The notes beneath the pieces are model-generated. The model was not told the DNA's origin. It saw nothing but the letters and a program-made list of their open reading frames with translations, and did no database searches. This document shows, one piece after another, positions 17,997 through 26,611 of a stretch of 64,000 nucleotides of DNA. Every line of letters starts with the position of its first letter. The first letter of the stretch is position 1. The stretch is from the NCBI GenBank assembly GCA_016296575.1, contig JAEDJA010000002.1, positions 62,001 to 126,000 on the forward strand, written 5' to 3'. Made by a program: the position numbers and the translations under genes. Source of the stretch: Treponema sp. Its GTDB lineage: Bacteria; Spirochaetota; Spirochaetia; Treponematales; Treponemataceae.

Positions 17997-18011
17997 ACTG
18001 TATTGTATACT
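17984..18011 (+). promoter_or_regulatory. Candidate promoter of the DUF4143 ATPase gene
   Basis: TTGAAT (17984-17989), inside the last direct repeat, a 16-base spacer and TATACT (18006-18011). The ribosome binding site AAAGGG (18018-18023) and the ATG at 18033 follow. Confidence 0.5.
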
Positions 18012-18032
18012 ATGAGTAAAGGGATAATCAGT

Positions 18033-19442
18033 ATGCTTAAACGAAATATATGGCAGGAACTTATAGAATGGAAAAAGCGTGAACATAAACCTCTTGTGAT
18101 TCGCGGTTTAAGACAGATCGGAAAAACTTTTATTGCAAAGGAATTCGGAAAACAGTTTTATGAAAATGTAGTTTATCTGGATTTACGTACGAATACTGCC
18201 GTTCATAAAGCTTTTGACGGCGATTTTGATGTAAACCAAATGATTCTTTCTATTACTGCGGTCGAACATACTGCCCGCTTTATTCCGAAAAAAACTCTGC
18301 TGATTCTGGATGAAATTCAGGATTGTCCAAATGCCCGCAGCTCCCTTAAATATTGGGCTATAGATGGTCGCTTCGATGTAATTTGCACGGGAAATTTTCT
18401 TGGCGTAAAAGGATTCAGAACTCCTTATGTCCGTGGTGTGCCGATTGGATATGAAGAGCAGGTTACAATGTATCCTCTTACTTTTGCTGAATTTCTGATT
18501 AACACTGGGATGGATGAAAATGTACTTCTGTATGTACAAAATTCCATTGAACATAAAACTGCCATAGAACAGACCATACATCAGAGTATGCGCCAGCTTT
18601 ATCTTCAATATCTGATTGTTGGTGGTATGCCGGAAGTTGTTAATACTTTTTTTGAAACTCATGATCTAAATGCAGTACGTGATATTCAGACTCAAATCCT
18701 TAATTCAATTAAAGACGATTTTGGCCGCTATAAAGATGAAAATGGAGTTGATAAGGTAAACGAAGTTCTCAAACTGCGTGCAGAAGCTTGTCTTAATTCT
18801 CTTCCGGCTCAGCTTTCAAAAGAATATAAAAAATTCCAGTACAGTCTTGTTGATGTAAAAGGCCATTCTCCTGAAAAAGCAGACGGGCTCCAGTATCTTG
18901 AAGATGTAGGTCTTGTTGTCCGATCTTATAATACTAAATCCCTTGCTTACCCTCTTGAAGCTGAAAAAAAAGCAAGTGAATTCAAGGTATTTTATATTGA
19001 TACAGGACTCTTAGTATCTCAGCTTGGAATTGATGTTCCCAAAAAAATACTTGATGGTGATTTAGGTTCGTATAAAGGTGCTGTTGCAGAAAATATGGTT
19101 GCTTCTGCTTTTTCTAAAGCAGGTAGAGATTTGTATTATTTCCATGATGCAACGGGTTCTCCAGAACTGGATTTTCTGTTTGAGAAAGATGGCAACACTG
19201 TAATTATTGAATGTAAAGCTTCAAATAACCGTGCAACAAGCATGAAGTTTGTTCTTGCAAATCCCAAAAGATTTGGAGTTCATCCTGCCGTTAAAATTGC
19301 TGATACAAATGTCGGTACCACAAAGGGTTTTGATACACTTCCATTATACTCTCTTGGATTTATTCAGCAGGAAAAGAAAACTCACATTGTGGAAATGGTT
19401 GACGTAACAAATCTTAAGGTGAGAGAGCAACCTGTTGAATAA
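18033..19442 (+). CDS. AAA-family ATPase with DUF4143 domain
   Basis: 469 residues from the ATG at 18033, chosen because AAAGGG lies about 9 bases upstream and family members usually begin like MLKRNIW; in-frame starts at 18003 and 18012 have no ribosome binding site. The N-terminal ATPase has Walker A GLRQIGKT and Walker B LLILDEIQDCP. The C-terminal DUF4143 region has a restriction-endonuclease-like core (ELDFLFEKDGNTVIIECKAS). The family is widespread, patchily distributed and of unknown function, with suggested links to mobile or defence-type loci. It stands alone behind a repeat array that may control it. Confidence 0.88.
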   Translation: MLKRNIWQELIEWKKREHKPLVIRGLRQIGKTFIAKEFGKQFYENVVYLDLRTNTAVHKAFDGDFDVNQMILSITAVEHTARFIPKKTLLILDEIQDCPNARSSLKYWAIDGRFDVICTGNFLGVKGFRTPYVRGVPIGYEEQVTMYPLTFAEFLINTGMDENVLLYVQNSIEHKTAIEQTIHQSMRQLYLQYLIVGGMPEVVNTFFETHDLNAVRDIQTQILNSIKDDFGRYKDENGVDKVNEVLKLRAEACLNSLPAQLSKEYKKFQYSLVDVKGHSPEKADGLQYLEDVGLVVRSYNTKSLAYPLEAEKKASEFKVFYIDTGLLVSQLGIDVPKKILDGDLGSYKGAVAENMVASAFSKAGRDLYYFHDATGSPELDFLFEKDGNTVIIECKASNNRATSMKFVLANPKRFGVHPAVKIADTNVGTTKGFDTLPLYSLGFIQQEKKTHIVEMVDVTNLKVREQPVE

Positions 19443-19560
19443 GTCATAGACATTGTGATCTTCCCCAATAAATATTATTAAAAAAAAAATCACATCAATT
19501 TGCCGAAAATCCTCTTTTTCTACCATTCATATAATGAAACTAAAACAAAGAGAGGGTTTT

Positions 19561-22500
19561 ATGAAACGATTTTTTCGTACTATTGTCATTTTATTTGGAC
19601 TAAGTCTGGTACTTTGTACAAATGTCTGGTGCAACACCTATACCGATGAAATCAATGAGCTTACCCAGCAGATTTCCGAAATGGAGCAAACACTTGATCA
19701 AATGACACAAATGAACGACAAAGCTTATCTTACTTCTGAATACAAACAGGTTGAACAGATGATAAGCGAAAGAGAAAAAAAACTGGACGATCTTCGACAA
19801 AAAGAGGAAACTGCCCGAAAAAAAGCAGAGGAAATTGCCCGAAAAAAAGCTGAATTCCGAAATCTAACAGAAAAAGAGCTGTTAAAGCTCCTTGATGAAA
19901 TTAAGCAGCTAAAACAGGAAGACAGTATTTACTCCAGGTCTATTCTGGAAAAAATCAAAAAAATCGAAAGTAAGCAGAACAGCACTTTGGCAGGTGATCC
20001 GGTCCTTGTAAGTTCAGGCCAGTACGTAAAAACTGAAACAGATTTTACAGCACTTATTCCTTTTACAAGGTATTACTCCAGTGGCTCTTCCCATGCTGGA
20101 GTTCTTGGTAAAAAATGGGCCACGGTTTTGGATATGCATCTGGAATTCGGATTCAATTCTGGAGCCCAAGACATTTATTCAAATCTTATACAGCTGTGCA
20201 ATTATATTTTGTCACAAATAAATGAATACACCGATCAGTTTGGAGAAGATGATTACACCCAAAGTCTTAACACCCAATATAATGAATATTTTAAGCAGGC
20301 TAAGGAATATTATGATCTTTCCTGTGAATGTGATGGAACTGGTATAAAAACAGGCATTGGCAGCCATAGTATTTTACTGATAAACGAAAAAGGAACTCCT
20401 GTAAGATTTGAAAAGAACAGCAGAAATACCTGGTCTCCAGAAAACAAACACATGGGCTACAAAAGTCTTTCAAAAAATGATGGAAAGTTCTATGCACTTT
20501 TGGAAAATGGCGACACCTGGATTTTTCTGGAGGACGGAACACCTGTTCAAAAAGTTTTCCGAAACGGTAACATTAGTCGCTTTATAAGAGATGAAAAGGG
20601 CCGAATAGTAAAAATTGAAAATTCTGTGGGAGGAAATCTTTCATTTAACTACAATGGAAATCTTCTTTGCAGTGTAACGCAATGTGTTTCAAATCACCAA
20701 ATTACTTACAGCTATGTTGACGGTTTTATATCCTCTGTCACAGATTATAAAAATCACAGTGTAAATTTTTCTTATACAAGCCGCGGACTAATTAAATCCA
20801 TTACAAAATCTGACGGATCCAAAATTCTTTTTGATTATCAGCAGGTAACAAATGACGGTACTCTTCTTGCTACAAAAACCACCAACGAGGAAGGTTTTTC
20901 TGAACACTTTGAATATTTTCCATCTCAGAAAAAAACTGTTTACACCAGCATGGATGGTAACATTACAGTGTTCAAATTTGATGATAATGAACGGGAAATC
21001 TACCGGCTTGATCCTGACGGTACAGAAACCAGCAAAATTTATGACTCCAACGGTAATCTAATAAAAGAAACAATAAATGGACTTCAAACGGATTACATCT
21101 ACGATTCAAATGGTCACTTTACTTCCGTTCAAACGGGTGGTATTTCTAAATATTACAGCTGGTCAGAATTTGGCGATTTACTCACTTATACTGATCCAGA
21201 CGGAATCACCTTCAAATGGAACTATGACCAGAAAGGAAATCCGGAATCTTTTTACCAGGGTTCAAAGCTTATGTTCAATGCATCCTACGATGAAAGATCC
21301 AATCTTATTTTTTACCAGGATTTTAGTCAAAAAGATCCTCTTACTTACACTTTTATTTATGATGAAAACGGATATTGCAAGGAGAAAATATGCAGCTCAC
21401 AGTTGAAAACAAAATCGAACACAAAACGGGAGACCTGGACTTACAGAGACGGTCAACCAGAGAAATACTATTTAAACGGAGAAGAGTACGCCGCATGGCA
21501 TTGGTCAGAAAACGTAGAAGAAGAATTGCTCTTCAATGGTCTTAAAACAACATATGAAAGAAACAGCAGGGATGATCTTGTTAAAGTAACTGCTACCGAT
21601 ACTGTAACAGGAAAAACCTTTGTTACTAAATTAACCTATGATCTTCGCCATAAAATTATTTCTATTGAAACTGACGGATTTCGTAAAGAAATGCGTTACA
21701 CCCCAGAAGGACATCCCGAAGCTCAGATTGTTTACGGAGATATCTGTTATGTAACCTGGTACACGTATAAAAATGGAAAATCAGAAAGTCAGAAAATCTT
21801 CAGCATAAATAAAGACAGTATTCCAGATGAGTTTGATTTTCAGAAAGCTGATCTTTCAAAACTTCTAAGCCAGGCCCTTGAATCAAAAATCACTGAACTG
21901 GACAGAAAAATATTAAACGGTAATAAAACTCAGATAACTAAAAAGTTTTTTAATACCCCAGAAAACTATCTTACAGAAACATTTGTATATAATGGTGATT
22001 CAAATCTTCTGTATTGTACCGATGCTTTGGGACAGACTATTCAGAATGTGTTTTCTCCTGCAGGCCGTTTGTTAAAAGCTCAGAATGAATTCGGCGGTTT
22101 TACTGAATTTGCCTTAGATTCAAACGGCTTTTACGAAGATACAGAAAAAACTTCTTCCATTTTTACAGAATATGATGAAATGGGGCGTCCAATAAAAGTA
22201 CAGGCAGGAAATCAATATGATTCTGACAAGCAGTTGAATCCTGATGTTTTCCGAACCTTTACCTATTCAAAGGATGGCCGTAAAGTAACTATTTGTGATG
22301 GTGGACTATTTTCAAAAACAATGGAATTAGATGCTTTTGGGAACATTATTTCAATTACAGATGGGGACGGAAATACAAAACGCTACGAATATGATTTTTT
22401 TGGAAACATCACGAAATTTACAGATTCCTATAACAATGCTACCCTGTTCAAATATGATTGTCTGAATCGTTTGATTAAGAATACCTTGCCAGATGGTACA

Positions 22501-25122
22501 CAATGGAACTACATTCGTGACCTAAACGGCAACTGCACAAAAATTTACTGTGGAGATATTGTAACATGGGAAGGAAAATATGATAACAACGGTAATCTTC
22601 TTTGGGAAAAAGGCATTCCTGGCATTCAGCAGACCTACCAATACGATGCAATTGGTCGTCCTCTTCAAATCAGTACAGGCGAAATGGTCACCGAAACTTA
22701 CGAATATTCACAATCTGGTAGAACCGTAAAATTTACAGACGGAAATGGAGCTGATTACATTTTTTACCGTGATGACCAGGGCCGGCTTATAAAAGAAACA
22801 AACCGTCTTGGAGATGAATGTTTTTATCAATATGACAATAAAAACAGGTTGATTTGTGAAAAAGATTTTTTAAATCAGACTATCACATATGAATACACCG
22901 ATGATGATAGAACCACAATTATTCATTATGCTGACGGTACTTATAATTCCGTAACCCGAAATTATGCAGGTCTTATTACAAGGATCCAGAATGATCAGAG
23001 CCGAACAGATTTTACTTATGATAAGGCCGGCAATCTTATACTTCAGAAGGATTTTATCACTGGTGATGAAGTCAACTTTCAATATAATTCACGTGGACTT
23101 CTTTCTAAGCGCATTTGTAAAAATCAGACTGTAACTTATTATTACGATAAAAATGACCGTCTTATCGAAATGATGGACATGCAGAACCGATCAAAAGTAA
23201 GTTTTACCTACGATTCCTGCGGCCGGGAACGCACCAGAACTTTTGGAAACGGAAACACCCAGGAAACACTGTATGACAGTGCCGGCCGCCCTACTATTAT
23301 TATGTTAAAAAATCCCCGTGGAGAAATTCTTTGGTCTGAAGGATACGTTTATAACTCCAAAGGCCAGCGGGCTATCACCGTAAACGAAAAAGGTAGAATC
23401 AATCTTTATCGTTATGACAATACCGGTAAAATTAAGGAAGTACTGAATAGTGCCACAAGCGAAATGGAAAACAAGTTACGTTCCGATGCACTGGAGCTTG
23501 GAATTGCTGTTTCTGAAAATGTTAATTGCTTCGAAAACTATTACCTGTCTTCAGAGGAACTTAACAGTGTAAGTCAAGTTTTGAATCAAATGAGTTTAGG
23601 TTGGGGCAATATGGTAACAGTTCTTCAAATTTGTATCCGTGAGTCCTACGATTATGATAAGAATGGAAACATAGTAAAAAGAAAAAACGGCTATTTTACC
23701 CAGGAATTCGCTTACGATGCTGAAAACCGCATGATTTCTTCTAGGGGATTTTCACCAAATTCTGGAAATTCTTCCAATAATCTTTCAGAAAATGAAAATT
23801 TGGGTATACAATATTTTTATGACAAAAATGGTAATCTTGTTATGAAGAAAGGATTGTCATCAGAAACTTTGTATTCATACAACGCGTCTAACCGACTCAT
23901 CTCAGCTGATGTTACCAAAAAAGACGGGGACTCATTGACAAACAATACTTCTAACTATATTTACGATGCTTTAGGCAGACGAATATTTACTATAGAAGAT
24001 CAGTTCTCAGCAAAGTACACTCTTTACGAAGGTACCACTTTCAATTCCATAAAAACGGGTCCTGTTTCAAACAGCAGTTTTTTCACAGAACTTCCAGATT
24101 TTGTAAAGAATTCAGAAATACAATCTCGTTACCTTTTTGATAGCAGTAATAATGCTACCAAGAATTCAAATAGCGAGCTTGTGTGGCCTTTGGAATACAA
24201 TTCCACCAGATTTGCTGTATCTGACGGTGTTAGTACCATTTATTTTTCTATAGATCTTCTTGGATCAACCCGTTATACTTCAAACATATACGGTGCTCCA
24301 GAAGACAATTTTTCGTATGACATTTTTGGAACACCGGTTCAAGGAAGCTTTACTGAACTATCTTTCAAAGGATTTGCAGGAAAATCATATAGTAAAAACA
24401 CCGGTCTTTACGATTTTGGTTACCGTGATTACTCTCCTTCTTCAGCATCTTTTACCTCCTCCGATCCTGTTCGAGACGGTACAAACTGGTTCTCTTACTG
24501 CCACTCAGACCCTTTGAACTTCATAGATCCTAATGGTCTTGAAAACGTTCCGATTCTTTCTACTTACAAAATGAGTGTAGGTGAATGGAAAGAAGATGAA
24601 CTTTATGGAACAATATGCAAATTTGACGAAAAAGGAAAAAAAAAGAATATTATAGCAAAAATAGGATGTGCCATCGTTCTTTTAGCGAACATTGACAGTA
24701 CAAGAAAAGGTCACCTGACCCCAAAAGATGTTAACACAAAAGAATATGTTTCTAATGGTAATGTTCAATGGAGGAATTATGATAAAGATGACCTTACATA
24801 TTCCAGGGTAAGCACGTTCTCTATTTATGACTATGCTGCCCAGGAGTTTGATAATGCAAATAACTACTATACAGGAATTGAAGTTATCTATTCCAATAAT
24901 CCTGACAGCAAGCACTGGGTTGGCGTTAACGGTGTAAAAACTGTCGGTGATACGCTGTACTACATAATTTCACCAACGTCTGTTAATGATTCTCAGGTTG
25001 ATGCTGCAAAATTTCGTGGTTACGCAGGCTGGAAAAAAGATTCGGACGGAAACATCCTTGTCCCTGCATCAAACGTAACCGGTGCTGTCATTTTTGAAGA
25101 AAAAAAATGTATAGAAAATTAA
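19561..25122 (+). CDS. Secreted RHS/YD-repeat protein with variable C-terminal putative cysteine-peptidase domain
   Basis: 1853 residues from the ATG at 19561 (ribosome binding site GAGAGGG; an ATG at 19534 would add nine polar residues before the signal). Order: Sec signal (1-25), coiled coil rich in Glu/Lys (about 30-140), DUF6531-like entry (AGDPVLVSSGQY, about 150-190), YD repeats forming the RHS shell (about 370-1560), the RHS core (FGYRDYSPSSASFTSSDP) ending in NFIDPNGLE (about 1655), then a 195-residue tail unlike the rest. The tail has Cys1703 in IGCAIVLL, then TPKDVN and His1785 in KHWVGVNG, resembling papain-like C39 peptidases. The architecture is that of polymorphic toxins that encapsulate a C-terminal effector. 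No type VI secretion gene is in the window. A small exported protein follows 19 bases later. Confidence 0.88.
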   Translation: MKRFFRTIVILFGLSLVLCTNVWCNTYTDEINELTQQISEMEQTLDQMTQMNDKAYLTSEYKQVEQMISEREKKLDDLRQKEETARKKAEEIARKKAEFRNLTEKELLKLLDEIKQLKQEDSIYSRSILEKIKKIESKQNSTLAGDPVLVSSGQYVKTETDFTALIPFTRYYSSGSSHAGVLGKKWATVLDMHLEFGFNSGAQDIYSNLIQLCNYILSQINEYTDQFGEDDYTQSLNTQYNEYFKQAKEYYDLSCECDGTGIKTGIGSHSILLINEKGTPVRFEKNSRNTWSPENKHMGYKSLSKNDGKFYALLENGDTWIFLEDGTPVQKVFRNGNISRFIRDEKGRIVKIENSVGGNLSFNYNGNLLCSVTQCVSNHQITYSYVDGFISSVTDYKNHSVNFSYTSRGLIKSITKSDGSKILFDYQQVTNDGTLLATKTTNEEGFSEHFEYFPSQKKTVYTSMDGNITVFKFDDNEREIYRLDPDGTETSKIYDSNGNLIKETINGLQTDYIYDSNGHFTSVQTGGISKYYSWSEFGDLLTYTDPDGITFKWNYDQKGNPESFYQGSKLMFNASYDERSNLIFYQDFSQKDPLTYTFIYDENGYCKEKICSSQLKTKSNTKRETWTYRDGQPEKYYLNGEEYAAWHWSENVEEELLFNGLKTTYERNSRDDLVKVTATDTVTGKTFVTKLTYDLRHKIISIETDGFRKEMRYTPEGHPEAQIVYGDICYVTWYTYKNGKSESQKIFSINKDSIPDEFDFQKADLSKLLSQALESKITELDRKILNGNKTQITKKFFNTPENYLTETFVYNGDSNLLYCTDALGQTIQNVFSPAGRLLKAQNEFGGFTEFALDSNGFYEDTEKTSSIFTEYDEMGRPIKVQAGNQYDSDKQLNPDVFRTFTYSKDGRKVTICDGGLFSKTMELDAFGNIISITDGDGNTKRYEYDFFGNITKFTDSYNNATLFKYDCLNRLIKNTLPDGTQWNYIRDLNGNCTKIYCGDIVTWEGKYDNNGNLLWEKGIPGIQQTYQYDAIGRPLQISTGEMVTETYEYSQSGRTVKFTDGNGADYIFYRDDQGRLIKETNRLGDECFYQYDNKNRLICEKDFLNQTITYEYTDDDRTTIIHYADGTYNSVTRNYAGLITRIQNDQSRTDFTYDKAGNLILQKDFITGDEVNFQYNSRGLLSKRICKNQTVTYYYDKNDRLIEMMDMQNRSKVSFTYDSCGRERTRTFGNGNTQETLYDSAGRPTIIMLKNPRGEILWSEGYVYNSKGQRAITVNEKGRINLYRYDNTGKIKEVLNSATSEMENKLRSDALELGIAVSENVNCFENYYLSSEELNSVSQVLNQMSLGWGNMVTVLQICIRESYDYDKNGNIVKRKNGYFTQEFAYDAENRMISSRGFSPNSGNSSNNLSENENLGIQYFYDKNGNLVMKKGLSSETLYSYNASNRLISADVTKKDGDSLTNNTSNYIYDALGRRIFTIEDQFSAKYTLYEGTTFNSIKTGPVSNSSFFTELPDFVKNSEIQSRYLFDSSNNATKNSNSELVWPLEYNSTRFAVSDGVSTIYFSIDLLGSTRYTSNIYGAPEDNFSYDIFGTPVQGSFTELSFKGFAGKSYSKNTGLYDFGYRDYSPSSASFTSSDPVRDGTNWFSYCHSDPLNFIDPNGLENVPILSTYKMSVGEWKEDELYGTICKFDEKGKKKNIIAKIGCAIVLLANIDSTRKGHLTPKDVNTKEYVSNGNVQWRNYDKDDLTYSRVSTFSIYDYAAQEFDNANNYYTGIEVIYSNNPDSKHWVGVNGVKTVGDTLYYIISPTSVNDSQVDAAKFRGYAGWKKDSDGNILVPASNVTGAVIFEEKKCIEN

Positions 25123-25141
25123 ATATATAAGGAGTTTTTCT

Positions 25142-25870
25142 ATGAAAAAATTTTTATTGGTGCTGATTTCGGCGATGTTTGGTTTTACCTGTTTGTACTC
25201 TAATGACACAAGTTACACTAGAGATGAACCTTACTTATATGAGTCTGAATATGAAACTTATAATACAAGCTTTACGCCACTAACCGCTAATGAAACGCTT
25301 TCTTTTGATCCACCTGATAGTACCAAAACAACTAAATTAGTTGTTTACAGAACTTCTTCTGAAAAAAAAGAAATTCTGGGCGTATGGAAGGATGTTATAT
25401 ATGGTGCTATGCAAACATCTGCAAATGGTAAAAAACTGGTTTTTCAAATGGGTAGAACTAAAAAACACCAACCTGTCTTTATGATCAACGGTAACACTGG
25501 TAAAATATATTACTGTTGTACAGTCGCATGTGGTTTGCGGGCAGACAAAAATCTTGATTATCTAATAACTGACAATCATATCGAATCCAAATATTTATCA
25601 GAACCTTACAATAGTCCTATTGAGATTCCTTTCTATGTAATTAGTCTTATAGATGGAAAATTAATTAGACAACGTACCTGGCCTTTATTAAATCATTTTG
25701 GTGATTTAGATTTCAATTTTTCCCTAGTAGAAGGATATGATTTTGCTTTATTTTACAGTATTGAAATCTTTACCGAAGCTTATGCCCTCTATAACGTAGA
25801 AAAAGACCTGTTTACTGTCATTACCCCCCAAGATACCAAAGAATATGACTTTTATGATTATGAAAATTAA
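25142..25870 (+). CDS. Small exported protein, candidate immunity partner of the RHS protein
   Basis: 242 residues with ribosome binding site AAGGAG and a Sec signal (MKKFLLVLISAMFGFTCLYS). It could instead be membrane-retained or a lipoprotein-like export, but the Cys lacks a good lipobox. The mature part is beta-rich, acidic and aromatic, with a CC pair (YYCCTVACG) and no recognised domain. Position directly behind the RHS C-terminal tail, the same strand, a 19-base gap and AT-rich codon use suggest a cognate immunity protein acting in the periplasm. That role is inferred from context only. Confidence 0.6.
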   Translation: MKKFLLVLISAMFGFTCLYSNDTSYTRDEPYLYESEYETYNTSFTPLTANETLSFDPPDSTKTTKLVVYRTSSEKKEILGVWKDVIYGAMQTSANGKKLVFQMGRTKKHQPVFMINGNTGKIYYCCTVACGLRADKNLDYLITDNHIESKYLSEPYNSPIEIPFYVISLIDGKLIRQRTWPLLNHFGDLDFNFSLVEGYDFALFYSIEIFTEAYALYNVEKDLFTVITPQDTKEYDFYDYEN

Positions 25871-26031
25871 AATCTCCATTTTACCCTAAGGAGTTTTCAC
25901 CATTTTTATTTTTTAGGAAAGAATATACTGAATTATATAACATTATTTATCGAAAATATTATTGTGACGAAGATAAAAAAATGATATTGATAAGATAAAA
26001 CAGGTTATATATTTTCCAGGAGGGATTGAAT

Positions 26032-26274
26032 ATGAATGTAGATTTTTCAGACAATTACACAGGTGTTTATAAATTGCGTTTACCCATAAAGAGTGTTTCG
26101 CATAAGTCTGTACCGCTTAAACAGCTGTTTCTTCAGCGAGTTGAGTATGTGCCATTCTCTAAAAAATCAGTTCAGAATAAAACAGGACGTTATCTTCATT
26201 TTTCTGATTTCATTGATGTTCAGGAAAATACAATTATCGTAGAAGATGATCTTACTGATCTTTCCGATAAGTAA
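26032..26274 (+). CDS. Small protein of unknown function
   Basis: 80 residues from the ATG at 26032, with a very good ribosome binding site AGGAGGG (26018-26024). No signal peptide or membrane segment; the N-terminal half is basic, the C-terminal tail acidic (VEDDLTDLSDK). Not recognised. The stop lies four bases before a palindromic dispersed element. The 160-base gap from the preceding gene (25871-26031) contains a second AAGGAG followed by a frame of about 30 codons without a good start, possibly a decayed gene. Confidence 0.55.
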   Translation: MNVDFSDNYTGVYKLRLPIKSVSHKSVPLKQLFLQRVEYVPFSKKSVQNKTGRYLHFSDFIDVQENTIIVEDDLTDLSDK

Positions 26275-26278
26275 AAAT

Positions 26279-26470
26279 AGGGGCTGTCCAATAAGTTTGC
26301 ATTACGGTGGTTGAGTTTACAGTCCCTGAGCCATGTCGAAGGGTCGAAACCACCATATTTAGTGTAGCAGTCATTTCGACGAGTGGTTCCTGAGCCTGTC
26401 GAAGGGTGGTTCCTGAGCCTGTCGAAGGGCTCAATGAGCGCTACACTCATTCATTTCAGGGGCAGCCCCT
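26279..26470. repeat. Palindromic MITE-like dispersed element (copy 3)
   Basis: 192 bp bounded by AGGGGCTGTCC (26279-26289) and GGGGCAGCCCCT (26459-26470). It shares ACGGTGGTTGAGTTTA, GTCCCTGAGCCATGTCGAA and CGAAACCACC with copy 2, and has two extra tandem TGGTTCCTGAGCCTGTCGAA units. The nested pair AGTGTAGC/GCTACACT makes the whole unit a large imperfect hairpin. A TA flanks each GGGG end. Frames through it are not genes. Confidence 0.75.
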
Positions 26471-26563
26471 ATTATATTAAATTTACAAGTGAATTCAAAT
26501 CTGCTTAAATCACAGATTTGTTTGGACTACAGACGTTTAGCTAATTCCTCTGCGGTAAAGGTC

Positions 26564-26605
26564 GCAGGCTTGCGCCTGCTTCCCGAGTTTGCTAGTGCAA
26601 ACTCG
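26564..26605 (-). terminator. Twin hairpins just downstream of tkt
   Basis: CGAGTTTGC (26584-26592), loop TAGT and GCAAACTCG (26597-26605) form a perfect 9-bp stem seven bases beyond the tkt stop. A second hairpin GCAGGC-TTGC-GCCTGC (26564-26579) follows. There is no U-run, so this may be a 3' stabiliser rather than a classical intrinsic terminator. Confidence 0.5.
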
Positions 26606-26611
26606 CCGTTA

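Noticed and set aside
18003..18032. Upstream start codons for the DUF4143 gene at 18003 and 18012
   Set aside because: They fall in or next to the promoter and lack a ribosome binding site; 18033 has one.
25906..25998. Second small immunity-like gene after 25870
   Set aside because: Frame of about 30 codons without a start codon; at most a remnant.
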